Positions 23,131-34,513 of a DNA stretch of 64,000 nt are shown piece after piece (the stretch's first letter is position 1; every line of letters starts with the position of its first letter). This stretch comes from Talpa occidentalis (lineage: Eukaryota; Chordata; Mammalia; Eulipotyphla; Talpidae), in contig NW_023605305.1 in assembly GCF_014898055.3 (NCBI RefSeq), forward strand, positions 111,758,734 through 111,822,733. Reading direction: 5' to 3'. The translations under genes and the position numbers were made by a program. The notes below the pieces were generated by a model that did not search any database, was not told the origin of the DNA, and was given only the letters and a program-made list of their open reading frames with translations.

Positions 23131-26100
23131 GTAATATGACTTCTGTACAAAAGACTCAACTTGACTTTGGGAAGAAGATTTACAAGGAAATAGTTGTGGG
23201 ATGGTCTCATCCATAATGTATTTCACATTGGTCTGTAGTGGACATTTATCGTTTATCTGACAATAACCTTTTTTTTTTTTTCTAGAATCTAGTCATCATT
23301 TTATTTCAGACCTCCTAATTTGCCCTTGTTCTCAAGGATGACCCAAATGTTTTTGAACAGAGGAGCAAGGCTCTCTCTCCCCTGTTGCAAGAGTAAAGCT
23401 GAGAACATAGGAGCTTATTGCTGCCGGCATCTATGTGAAGAGCCGAGGCTGCCTGGCAACAAGCAGGAAAGGGGCAAGGAGTGTCCAGTTCCAGTCATCA
23501 CTAATGCCTACCCTATTCTTGCCCCTCCAGTTTGCATGAGTTCCACAAATTCTATCACTGATCTTGTTGGAGCTGAATCTTTCTCACAATCTTTAAAAAA
23601 ACAATAACAAAAATGTCCTAAAGAAAGCACAGTGAAGGCAGCAAAATTATAGAGCTTGATAAAATAAAAGACATGGAAACAACAAGAAGAATGGAGAAAT
23701 GTCTGGTTATTCCCAGGAACAAAAGAACTCCAATTTGCAGTCTTGGATGTCAACACCTCAGGGTGCAGAGTATAAGACACTGAAAAAAGTGAGCCTGGGA
23801 CTTTTGCTCAGGGAGACAGATATGCCTGTCCTGGTTCCACTGGCCTCAGAGAGTGTGTGGGGACAGCAGCAATAGATGTGTTGTTCCTCCCAAAGGCAGA
23901 ACAAGCAGGAAGGGGAGAGAAGAGTCCAGCACCCAAGTGGAATCCACCAACCATGAGGGTGGAGAGAGGAGTAAAGAGAATCAGGAGAGACAGGTTGCTG
24001 AGGCTGTGGCATGAGCGCCAGGTTGTGGTGCCAGCTGTAAGAAATGGATGACATATTCTGGAGAGTGCCATGGCTCACACGGGGGAGCAGGGGAACCAGC
24101 AGCCCGGGAGCAAGAGCTCTACTAGGTGCAAAATGGATCTACTCAAGAGCAGTCAGTTACCCTATGGGCTCAAGGTCAACCTAAGGGCAGAACTAGGTGA
24201 CAGGAAGCGATTAAGTCCAGAGAGCTGTGCAAGTCAGATGCAGGTGAGGAGGAAGCCAGGAGAGGCTGCTGGAAACCAGCAGTGGAGCAGTGGAGGGGTG
24301 GGGGCAGGCTGGGCCAGGCAGCGCCGCAGAGAAAAAAGCCTCCCATGGAATTCCACCAGATGGCTCTCTGCCTGCTGAGCCCTCACTTTTCTCTGCTTGT
24401 CCATCTGTGGGGCCCGTGCCCTCAGGGCTCCGAGGTGGGAGCGGCCTTCCTGGCACACCTGACAAGACTGGCAGCAAGATGGAGTGGGGGCAGCTAGGAG
24501 TCTCATTCCGCTAGACACAGGGTGTCTGATAAATTCTCCTCGTCGGCTGACAGATTTATCTTTCATAATTTAGAGAGAGAAATGGAAGGACAGCTCCCCT
24601 GAACCTAACTCTGGTTCGTGCTCTGCAGAAGTGCGAGTGACAGGGACCCAGGAGGTGTTGGAGACACAAGACGGGTGACTTCCTTGGCTGGGCTGTGAGG
24701 GTCCTGACCCACCAATAAGCGGGTTTCAGAGACATCCAGTGAAGGTTAGGTCGGTCTCCGTGAGCAGAGACTCAATGAGCAGACAGCTCAAGAGGAAAGG
24801 GAGGCTAATTGGCGCTAATCGGGACTAATTATATTTTGCTAACAGATGAGAACAAGGAAGCAGAACTAAATAAATTGTACTTTATTTCCAGATTCTCGGT
24901 CAAGAAGACTGATCTTCGGGCTGGAAAAGGCAGAATGAACGTCAGGTAGAGGGGACAAAATCACCTGTAATTGCTGTGAGCAGATTTCAGCCCTCCTGCC
25001 CCCCATGAAACATCGGAATGCCCCAGCAGGATTTAGCCCCCTCCAAGTGATCCTCAGCTATTTCTGAGGTGCCCGGGGTGCCAGCTCCAAATGTCCATCC
25101 ACCTCCCTGAATACCCACCCGCTGCTGCTGCTACTACGGGTTGGGCCTCTGCAGTCCCAGACAGCTGTTCTGTGCTGCTGCCTCCAGCAAGCTCGGGGTG
25201 AGGGGTGCTGGGCTCCCCTCTGCCTCTCCATGCGAAGCGCAGGACACAGCCTCTTCTAAGCCCCCCAGAACACAGTCAATTCTCCCTCTAGGACACAAGC
25301 TCCACAGACCTGGGAGTTTTCTCTCCCCACCTGCCCCGCCCCACCTCCAGCTCTGTCCCAGCATTAAGAGTAGGTCCTGGCAGGAGCAGGGCCCAGGCAA
25401 CCCGAAGCCCTTATCGAGTCTTGATAAACATCCCAAAATGAATGACAAATAAATGAAAGGTGGAGAACAATGAACAGTTAAAAGATCTTGCTAGTTTGGG
25501 GGTTCACAGGCCCAGATTTAGCACTGCGTTTGCACAAAGCCCCCTTCCCCTACCTTGGCTTTGCTCGTCGGAGATGTCTTTGTGGGAAATACACTTCCCT
25601 GGGATGACAAAACAGCAAAAACACTTCCCCTCTCCCTGCCCTGCCGCTGGGCAGATAGACTAGAGGAGGGACACCCCACTTGGTGGGCAGGGGTTTGCTT
25701 AGTTGGTGGCGCCTTTGTCTGAGAGAACTCATGCCTTCCTCTCACCCCACCCCAGCGGGCACAAGGCCTTGCCCTGCGTGTGGCTTGCTTGAGCTCGGCA
25801 TCGGGAGCCTCTGTACCACATGTAAGGCACACTGTCTCCCCGCAGGGCACCCATTCTGCACAGGCAGCAAAGTCGCCCACGTTGTTTAAGTGTCCTGGAG
25901 TCAAATCTGCACTGCTGAACCCTGATCCCACCCCACCTAAGCCTGGCAAGGGCAAGGAGTTCTCGCTCCTGCCTCCCCATGCTCGCTTCCCGCCCCAGCT
26001 CCTCCTCTTCTCTGGTGATTATCCCTGGGACATCCATCCCCCTGCCCCCCCCCCCCAGAAACCCATCCCTCCCTCAGGCCTGTGATCTAGTCTGTGGTGA

Positions 26101-28779
26101 CCACAGCAGCTCAGGCTCCAACAGAAACAACCCCCAGAGAGGCTCGGGGCCTCATCTGCGAAGGCACCATGTGAGGGCGGAAGCTGTCTCTGCCAGGGAT
26201 GCGTCTCCAGCACCCTCCTCTTTTACGTCGCTCTTCTAGGGAGAGGGGAGCACTCTGCCTCAGTGTCCCTCACAGTCCCTGGGCCCTCGGCTCCTGCAGA
26301 CAACTGCTTAGGGAACGAGCACCCTCAACTCTGCAAGCATATGCAAGCACTGTCACCGGCCACGTTTGTAAAGAGTTAAGAAATATCCTCCACCCCTTCC
26401 CTGCAGGCAAGACCGAAGAGCCTTAGCTTGGACATAATTATATATTACACGAAAACACTCCACCAAAGCAAACATTTCCCATCCAAACCCAAAGTCATCA
26501 TCCAGAGCCCACACTCTGGGACTTGCTCCACATGCACATGACACGAGGACCCATGAAGAGCTGCCCAAGGTGGACAGTCCAGATGCCTCAACCCCGCACT
26601 TTCTTTTTGGACAAAGATCAATGCACGTTTGAATGGAAGATTCTACCCTATTGTTTGCCCAAAAAATGGTAGATGCCAGCTTCACCCGCCACACGCCTAT
26701 CACAAAGACCCTAAGGGCATGTAAAGGAGCTTCTTACCCTGGGAGTGCTGTCAAGTCTCAGCCTGGACCCCTTGATCCTTGGGTGCTAAGAGGCCTCAAG
26801 TTCCGTCTCCCCTCTGAGTGCCGAGCGCAAAACTAGCAAGACTGTCAGACCCGCACGGCCAAATGCCCTCAATGCAAAAAGGCAAGATGGGGAATTCTGT
26901 AAACCAGAGGGTGGTAAGTGACCTAGATGCTGGGTGATATTTATGAATGGATTGTTAAAAAGGGAATTTACGAGCACCTATAAAAGGAGGGAGTGATTAC
27001 AAGGAGCCAGTATAGATTCACCCATAATGTTAAGGCACAGTCACCATTTTTCTCTTTTTGAGAAGACTCTTAAGTTCAGAGGCTGCTGAGACAGTGTCTG
27101 TCTTTCGGAAAGTGAGCAAGACTGTGCTCTCCACCTCTGACCCCTTAAATTAGAGGCTGTAAATTGGCGGCTGAGGTTCTCTGTGTTTTGTTTGATTCCG
27201 TCTAGCATTTAAGACACTTTTGATTTAGTTGCCAACATTTAAAAAGAGAGGGTGGCAGATCATATTCTTGTCCCAATTATCCTCTGCCCGGCAGCCACTG
27301 ACCGCGTGGGTGTTAATGTGTCTCTGTGGGAGGCGGGAGTATGACCTGGACACTGGCTTTGGCTGGTGTGGGGTGAGCAGCAGTGGCTGTGCCTCTTGAG
27401 AGCAAGACATCCATGGGTGGGTACAAGCCCTCTTTTCCCTCTGCCACCAGGGGGCACATCCAGGAGGGATCCGCTCTTCAGACTGGATCCTGGACAGAGG
27501 AGAAAGCTGCTGGGATGTAACAGGAACAGCAATGAGCCTCTGCCATGGTACAGCACTGACCTTTGGGGGTTGTTGTTACTACAGCCTAATCTAGAAATAG
27601 TGGAGGCAGGAGATATCTCCTAAGAATCTGGATCTTCCAATTTGCTTAAAGAGTCAAAAGATATGATGACATTGGCCCCCGAGATTTTGTGGCAACAAAT
27701 GACTGGAGATGAAGCGGCCTCCCCCTTGGCCGCAGGCTATACTCATCTTTAATGTCTGCTGGTCCTACTAAGTTTACCACTCACACCCCCTGCCACCTGC
27801 GTAGAGACCCTCAGAGAACCTGCAATTGGCCATCACGGCAGACACTGGGTTTCTGGCACTTGTCATATCTTCATGTGGTGCTTGCTGCTTGCACCTCACT
27901 TGCACACCCTGTGCCTAAACTCTTCTAATCTCTGGTGCTGGAGGGAGGCATATACCAGGGGAGAAGCGAGGACTGTTGTGACCCTCTTGCAAACTTTCCT
28001 GACGCATGGCTGGAAGTCAGGAGCTCCTTGATTCACCCTCTGCTCAGCACCAGGTATTATCTGCACAGCTCTCGGGACCCCCACTCTCAGCAGGTGCCCC
28101 ATGGGTGGGTGAGCTTGGAGCGAAAGCATCAAGAGTTCTGCTGCTGCACGGACACTGCCCCCACGGAACCACCGGGTGCGTAGGAGCAAACCAAGAGTCA
28201 CGACAGCTCTACTAGTGACATTTGCCTGCTCACAGCCACTCCTTCTGTTATCCTGGGCCCCTCCCAAGTGGGGGATGCCAGCCCCACTCTTCTGAAAGGC
28301 GGCTGCATGGTCTATACATCCTAACAGGCCACTGGCCACTCCTTGGTGTCAAGATGCTAAACACATAGGCCACAACATGCCAGACCTGAGCAACTGGGCC
28401 TCCCAGGAGTCTCCCTGCAGCTGTCCCAGGCCTTGGGCATGTGCACGGACACTTGTTTGTGGGTCCCTGCTGGATTCACAGAGAAGCCACCACACAGACA
28501 TCACGGAGGGCGCAGAGATTCCTCTGCTTGAGGTCACTGCCTCCTGAAGCCACAGTTTTAAGAAATCAGACCCAAAAGTGTGGCCATCCCTCACCTGGCC
28601 CAGGGAGGGCAGGTGGATGCAGCGCCCCAGGCTCCTGCCAGCTGGGCTCAGCCACCCCATTCGTGCTGTCCTCCAGCTGTGAGGGCCGGGACGCTGGGTA
28701 CCCCCACAGCTCCAACTGGATTTGCTCCAGCTGGCCTCGAAGCTCACACCCATGCCAACCTTGTCCAGGGGCGACTGCC
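23131..28779. other. long gene-free stretch
   Basis: Overlapping frames of 60-157 codons occur on both strands, mostly in C/T-rich DNA (24200-26300 and 27900-28780). They shadow one another and show no domain, signal peptide, zinc finger or histidine-box pattern. A poly-C run lies at about 26045-26057. No LINE or SINE recognised with confidence and no exon-like conserved block is evident. Confidence 0.45.
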
Positions 28780-29110
28780 AGAAAGAGCCTTGTAAAATGC
28801 ACCTGGTGTGCCACTATCCTGCTTGGACCGCTCCTGCTTGGTTCCCATCGCTTTCAGGCTACGGTTCAAGCTTCTGAGCACAACAAGCAAGTCTATTCAC
28901 GACCTGGGCCCTAGAGGCCTCTCTGCCCCCTGGCTCCAGCCCCGCTCTGGCCTGCCCATGTTCACACTGAATCAAAACTCTCCCAGTTCTGCAAACCCAC
29001 CAGGCCGAGGCATGTCTCCTGGTTCCTCCTGTGCCAGGAACATGTCTTCTGGCTTCTCCAGCCAATCCTCCTAGGTGCTGCCTCTTTTGGCCAGCTCTCC
29101 CTGCCCCCTC
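28780..29110 (+). mobile_element. L2 LINE 3'-end relic
   Basis: L2-type block order: 'AAATGCACCTGGTGTGCCACTATCCTGC', 'CCATCGCTTTCAGGCTACGGTTCAAGCTTCTGAGCAC', 'CACGACCTGGGCCCTAGAGGCCTCTCTGCC', 'TGTGCCAGGAACATG'. Strongly diverged and non-coding. Confidence 0.65.
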
Positions 29111-29490
29111 GGGCTAGTTTCCAAGCCCATGCTCTGAGCTTCCCTGCGCCCTGGGCTATGCGCCCTATGCTGAAGCAGATCTCAGGGTGCACCAGAGCTG
29201 CACCAGGGGCCACACGTCTGGTGCAGGTGTTGCCTCTGGCATCAAATACTTCACTTAAGGCTCAAAACTGCCAACAGAATCATCCTACCTGTGCCATGTT
29301 TTCATCTCCCCACCCCACCATCTGCTCCAAAGCTTGTTATATTGGGTTGTCAGAAAAGTCATGATGTGTTTTTTCTGTTTTCTATGCAAAAGTATGTCAT
29401 GAATTTTCTAACAAACCAATATATCCCATTAGTCCTGTGTGTATACTCAGGACAGTCCTCAACATTGCTGGCCTGTTCATTCATTTGTCC

Positions 29491-29572
29491 TTCCACCCAT
29501 CCATCATCCACCCACCCATCTATCCATGCATCCATCCATCCATGCATCCATCCATCAGCCAGCCAGCCAGCC
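29491..29572. repeat. (ATCC)n / (CAGC)n microsatellite
   Basis: CCATCCAT-type tetranucleotide array with GCATCC and ACCC variants, passing into three CAGC units (CAGCCAGCCAGCC). Likely length-polymorphic. Confidence 0.9.
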
Positions 29573-29589
29573 TCCATTGCGCCTCTACA

Positions 29590-29912
29590 CCACGACAGGC
29601 TCTGTGATAAGTAATGGGGACTTACCCTCAAATGCAGTGAGAAAGACAGTCAAGAGGTCAGGCACTGGACAACTAGCTAGTAAATAAGGCTCCTGTCAGG
29701 TGATGACATGTGTTAGGAAGAAAAAGAAGCTAACATACCAAGCTGATAGCATGATGGTCAAGGTGATTCGCTCAGTTATTTAGGGTCATCCAGGAAAGTC
29801 TTTCAGGTAAGGTGGCATCTGAACAGCGACCTGATGAAGGTGAAAACTCGTGTGGCTATTTGAGGAAGAGCATTCCAGGCAGAAGGAACAGAAAGTGCAA
29901 AGGCCCGGCATT
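29590..29912 (+). repeat. ancient interspersed repeat (unassigned), copy
   Basis: Contains 'GGCTCTGTGATAAGTAATGGGGACTTACCC', 'GGAAAGTCTTTCAGGTAAGGTGGCATCTGAACAGCGACCTGATGAAGG' and 'GAAGAGCATTCCAGGCAGAAGGAACAGAAAGTGCAAAGGCCCGG'. This is the same family as 1946 and 12189. A further unnamed old repeat seems to follow at about 29915-30430. Confidence 0.6.
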
Positions 29913-30749
29913 AGTTAGGATAACACTGTCTCCCAAACGCAAATCCCAAAACTTCATGAGAAAAATATGGTACAACAAAAGTTTCTTTCTTCTGTGTTAT
30001 GAGCTGGTTGGTAGGCACTGTCCTTCATCTGGGTCCAGAGACTCAAATGCCTTCTATCTTGGGGCTCTCCCTTTTCCAAGGACCCCCAAGCCATGCCCAT
30101 TTGCTAAGTGGACATGTGGGAAGCAGAAGGCACAGACGGTCCTTAAGCCCGGTACTGTGCACTGGGAAGTGACAAGACCCCTTCCTGTTGTGCTCCTTTT
30201 GGGGGGAAGCAGCTGCGAGGCCACAGCTGAATGCCAGGGGCCTGGCTGGGCAGCTGGCTGCCAGCAACAAGTCCACTCTGTGGGTGGGCCTTTTTGGACA
30301 CCGGCTTGTCTCCTCTGCCTGTGAATGGGGACAGCGTCTGGCAGTTGGCAGTGAGGCTGGGCCAGCAGGAGCGGGAGGAGCAAGCAGGTCAGAGAGGTGG
30401 CCTGTGGGGCAGGCACATGAGTAGGGTCTCGCTGTCACTTAGAGACCTTCACACTTATGAGGAGGCAGCTCTCAGGGGGCGTGGAGCAAGGCAGTGACAT
30501 GAACTGGCTCGTGTTTCTGAGGGCACTCTGGCTGCCGTTGGAGAACAGACGGCAGGGAGAGGGGTGGCGGGAGTCACAGGGAGGCAGGCGGGAGGCTGGA
30601 ACAGTCTCACAGGGTGAGGTGATGGTGTCCTGGAGCAGCTGGAGAGCAGGGAGGGCGTGATTCCTCCTGGCGAGATGCCCAAACAGGAGTGGCCGTGCCC
30701 TCTGCTCTAGTCCACCTCTGCCTAAGTCAGGGGCTGGCCAGGGGTCAGA

Positions 30750-30928
30750 AAGCACTGTGGGCTCTAAGCCCATGAGGTGCCTGTTGTAACTACTCAACTC
30801 TACTATTGCAGCACCAAAGCTGCCATTTGCAATACGTAAAGGATGAGCCCGGTGGTGTGCCAATAAAATTTTATTTACAAAAACTGGCAGACATCCCACA
30901 AAGGAAGTTTGCTGACTCCGTTAAACCC
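30750..30928 (+). mobile_element. hAT-type (MER) DNA transposon relic, copy 2
   Basis: 'GTTGTAACTACTCAACTCTACTATTGCAGCACCAAAGCTGCCATTTGCAATACGTAAAGGATGAG', then 'CAATAAAATTTTATTTACAAAAACTGGCAGACATCCCACAAAGGAAGTTTGCTGAC'. The last part is the right end of the element, so together with the copy at 17628 most of the family is represented. Non-autonomous. Confidence 0.7.
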
Positions 30929-31984
30929 ACCGCGGTCGGTGCTGGCCTCTCTCGCCACATATTTACAGTTGAGGCGCTGGTGGCAGCCACAGACACTGCC
31001 ACCCTTTAGGCTGCAGGACACCCACTGCTGGGAGCCGAGTCTCTTGTGGCAACACCGTGGCAAGAGAATGAATCACAGCTTCCTGCTGTCTTAGAGCAAG
31101 TCCTCTCTTGACAAAGGAAATGGCTTTTGGCAAGACCTTTGTATTACAGTTCAGGCTCATCAACTCTTCTTCTATAACTAAATACCTTTATTATGTGTAA
31201 TTAAGGCAGCGACTGAGAAAAGATGCAAATGTGTTCTTAAAAATCTGACTTTGCGGCAGCTGCGAGCTTTGCAACCTTTTAAAAGAGCAGGTTCAAACTG
31301 AAACACATTTGGCAAGTGCCAAGATGGGGAAAAGGGAGTCAAGAAGCTCCAGAAAGGAATGAAAAGCGAAGGGGCTGCAGCTGAGCCTGCAGGAGTTCAT
31401 GCTGACATAGCGTCCGAGCTGACGGCAAACTCCAGGGCACGTGCCCAGCACCCACCGCTTGGCCCCCACCTTGGCTCCCGGCCCCCAAGTGAAATACTGG
31501 AGCAGCAGAAATAGCGCCAGCTTCCGCTTTTTCAACATTCTGGGGTATTTCCTTTTTTGTCAGCGTTTCTTCTCTCTCCCCACTTGGCTGGACTGTGCAA
31601 CAAGATGGGGCAATGGAAAACAGGACGGGGAACTGGAAGGAGGAAGAAACTATCTCCTTACCTCATTTCCAATGGGAACAGAAGCCAGCAGGATCCATTC
31701 CTTGGGCATGGCGTTGTCTCACAGAGCTTTTGTGATGTCAGAAATGTGTTATCTCTTCACCTTCCTACGTGGCAGCGCTGGCCACGTGTGGCTGCTGAGC
31801 GCTGGCCATGCGACTAGTGAGACGGAGAAGCTGAACTAGACTTTTCATTTAATTCTATTTAATTAATTTAAATCTCAGTGCACATAGCTCCTTGTGGGAC
31901 AACATGCCTACAGTGTGCTGCGTGAGAACTTGCACCCCATTCTCAACCCTGGCTTCTCACTACTCACTGTGACAGGCAGGGGTC
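30929..31984. other. gene-free stretch
   Basis: At about 31760-31900, 'CAGCGCTGGCCACGTGTGGCTGCTGAGCGCTGG' and 'TTTCATTTAATTCTATTTAATTAATTTAAAT' resemble a MER-type DNA transposon end ('AGCCACATGTGGCTAGTGGCTAC'). 31190-31560 is unique-looking DNA. No gene. Confidence 0.4.
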
Positions 31985-32118
31985 TAGGCCTTGGCTTCCT
32001 GTGCTTGGCTGTACAGTCACGCCTACCTCATGGAGTTGTTGTGAGGGGCAGATGAGAGAGGGAAGACACAGTGCTTTACATAGGGCCTGGCAGGAGGTAA
32101 ACACTCAACAAATGTTCC
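31985..32118 (+). mobile_element. MIR SINE 3'-half relic
   Basis: 'GCCTACCTCATGGAGTTGTTGTGAGGGGCAGATGAGAGAGG' followed by 'ACAGTGCTTTACATAGGGCCTGGCAGGAGGTAAACACTCAACAAATGTT' is the standard MIR 3' half. Confidence 0.75.
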
Positions 32119-33250
32119 GATTTTGTGGCTTGCCAGGAAGCTCCTCGAAGGACCCATAACCACTTTTCAAACATTTCCAAAAGCATGAGGCATCTGTGCT
32201 GGTCTCTCCCACTGAGAATTAAGGGGTCTGAGTGACAGTACATAACATCGGCTGGGCAGAGGGATGGAGCTGGGCAGCAGGGAGAAATGCAATGCCACTG
32301 ACCCACCACTCCGACTACCCCTGATCATCTTCAAGACTTCTCCGGAAGAGGCAAGGATCTCTGGTTGCCCACTCACGATTTGGGTGGCAACATCCCAACT
32401 AGAAGACCACATTTTTCAGAATGTCCTGCATCCCGAGTGGTCAACAAGATGGAAGCAGACACTGTTAACAAAGGCTTTAAGAAACTCCAAGAGGGGTCAG
32501 TGAGACAGTCTGCATGTGCCCTTTAACCTTTGGTCCCTTCACAATTATTCCTCCTGCTTCCTACCTGGGATGCAGGCATGATGGCTGGAGCTCCAGCAGC
32601 TTTGGAGATGGTCCTTGAGGATAAGGATGGCAGAGCATAACTGAAACAGGCCTGAGTTCATGAACACTATGAAACCACAGCCAGCCTATGACTGCCCATC
32701 TCCAGATTTCCTATATATAAAAACAAAAAAACCCCCAAAACTCCATATTTTGCAATTATTCCTGGTATTTTCTCTTATATGTAGCAAAACCAAGCAGTGA
32801 TTAATTCTATAGGTCCAGTTTTTATGTGGAAGTATTTGGTAGAAGAAAGAACTGGAGAAAATAATGTCAGTCTGCTTCTCACTCCTCAGGGGGCCTCTAA
32901 GTCTGGGAGTGACTTAGAAATCACCCATGCTCGTCAGTCATTGAATTTTTTTCATCATCAAGTCTGCTATTATATTTTTCTTTCACAGATTCTATGTTTC
33001 CAAATAATTTCTCCTCTGATTTACCAAGTTCTCTCTCATTGTCTACCCACCATGAGAAGCACTGTGGATATTTGTCATTGGGGGGACTTCAGCAACTCAC
33101 CTTCTTACTGTATTTGGGGAATTTTCCTAAAGTGACTCTGGAGACCTGATACTTGCAAGTGTCCACCAAGTGTCACTGGCCTGCCCAGCTGGACATAAGA
33201 CCAGAAAGCTTAAAATCAGCTAACAGGATGGTCTCAACTGGTCTCAACAG
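32119..33250. other. gene-free stretch
   Basis: Frames below 115 codons with no recognisable family. Nothing further identified up to the first arm of the inverted repeat. Confidence 0.5.
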
Positions 33251-33323
33251 TCTGCAATTACTGACTGTCCTGCCAACTGCCTGCTTCCTAACCACCACGC
33301 TTGAGTTCTTAACACATCAGTCA
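33251..33323 (+). repeat. inverted repeat, left arm (73 bp)
   Basis: Begins TCTGCAATTACTGACTGTCC and ends AACACATCAGTCA. It is matched in reverse complement by 34062-34134 with 70 of 73 positions identical by hand alignment. Differences are A/C near 33291, C/T near 33299 and A/G near 33314. Homology stops sharply outside both ends. Origin unknown: local inverted duplication or ends of a foldback element. Confidence 0.9.
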
Positions 33324-34061
33324 CACTCTCAATTGCAGTGCATTGAGATTTGCATGTACAGCGAATGGCACAAAGTGGCAGCCATAGTTTGGGATCCTTT
33401 TGCTGAGCTACAGCTAGCTGTGTCCTGCAGAAGTAGTTCCAGTGGGTGTGTTGTCCAGCGGCCCTCTGACCAGGCTGCTTCTGTGTTGCGAAGCAGGTCA
33501 GTCACTGCCCATTCCGGAGCAGGGTCCTCCTAATCTGCTTCGGGAGCAAGCTGAAATCTCGCCAATGCTTTTTGCTTCAGTCCATTAGACTTAGTTTCTA
33601 TTCTTTGCAACCAAGAATCCTGACTGATGTACATGTCGAGCAACAAGATCCTGCCTGTGATCCTACACGGGACCGACATCTCCCCGGCATCTCCCCGGCA
33701 GAGCAGAGGCTGTGCTGGCGTTCATCGGAGCAGTGGCAGCTGGGGAAAGTCACACTTTCTTTTGATCTTTTAAAAACATTCAGCATACTTTCTCCATTTT
33801 CCTACTGTGGACCCTAAGGATTAGCCACGCCAGCCTAGAAACCACTGATCTGATTATAGTCTCCATTTTATAGGTGACAAATGGAATTCCAGAGATTTGA
33901 AGTGACTTGCCCCAGGTTGGCCTATAGGAAGAACTTCCCAGGGAGGGTTGCTAATCATTCATTCATGCACTGTGCTTTGGGGAAGCCAAGAAGACACAAA
34001 CAACATGAGAAAGGGCAGGTAAAGATACCCACGAGACATGAAAATGAGAACAGCAGGAGTA
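33324..34061. other. spacer of the inverted repeat
   Basis: 738 bp between the two arms. It holds MIR-like text around 33840-33930 ('CTCCATTTTATAGGTGACAAATGGAATTCCAGAGATTTGAAGTGACTTGCCCCAGG') and a short tandem repeat CATCTCCCCGG x2 near 33679. No transposase-like frame is present; the longest frames are under 130 codons and unrecognised. Confidence 0.6.
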
Positions 34062-34134
34062 TGACTGATGCGTTAAGAACTCAAGCATGGTGGGTAGGAA
34101 GCAGGCAGTTGGCAGGACAGTCAGTAATTGCAGA
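34062..34134 (-). repeat. inverted repeat, right arm (73 bp)
   Basis: Reverse-complement partner of 33251-33323. It begins TGACTGATGCGTTAAGAACT and ends GTCAGTAATTGCAGA. A single-stranded transcript or DNA strand spanning both arms could fold into a long stem with a 738-base loop. Confidence 0.9.
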
Positions 34135-34222
34135 TTAACCTCTTAATCATTCAGTTATTATAACAAGTTAACTTGGTTCACCTCTGTCATGGACCAGATG
34201 ATGTGCATCCAGAACAGGTAGG

Positions 34223-34501
34223 TTTTTTTTTTTTTTAAATTAATTAATTTATTTATATAAGCACTGGGTAGTCAGAAGCGCGGGAGGGTGAGAGAATCCA
34301 CCAGAGCCAGAGCGGGGAGCAGAGCAGGCAGAAGGACCGAAGTACACTGCTGAGGGGAGCAGCGGGCGGCAGGAGAGGTCTGCGCGCCATGTGGGACCCT
34401 CCTCCGGTGGCCGGGGAGCAGCCGGGGATCGAACCAGCGCTGCAGAGGCTGAGGGCAGCTTCGCAACCCAGCGCTCAACCGCTGCGCCACCGGGGAGGCC
34501 C
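34223..34501 (-). mobile_element. young tRNA-derived SINE, full length
   Basis: Minus-strand copy: poly-T start, TTTATTTATATAA tail complement, body with CTGCTGAGGGGAGCAGCGGG, then the head complement GCGCCACCGGGGAGGCCC. The B-box complement GGGGATCGAACCAGC is intact. A 12-bp target duplication (AGAACAGGTAGG) lies at 34211-34222 and 34502-34513. Same young GC-rich subfamily as 3504 and 10401. Confidence 0.9.
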
Positions 34502-34513
34502 AGAACAGGTAGG

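Noticed and set aside
30435..30899. 154-codon minus-strand frame and its neighbours
   Set aside because: Several mutually overlapping frames in GC-rich DNA that partly overlap an hAT relic. No protein features.
33251..34134. Calling the inverted repeat a complete DNA transposon
   Set aside because: No transposase, no convincing target-site duplication at the outer ends, and MIR-like sequence inside. Left as an inverted repeat of unknown origin.
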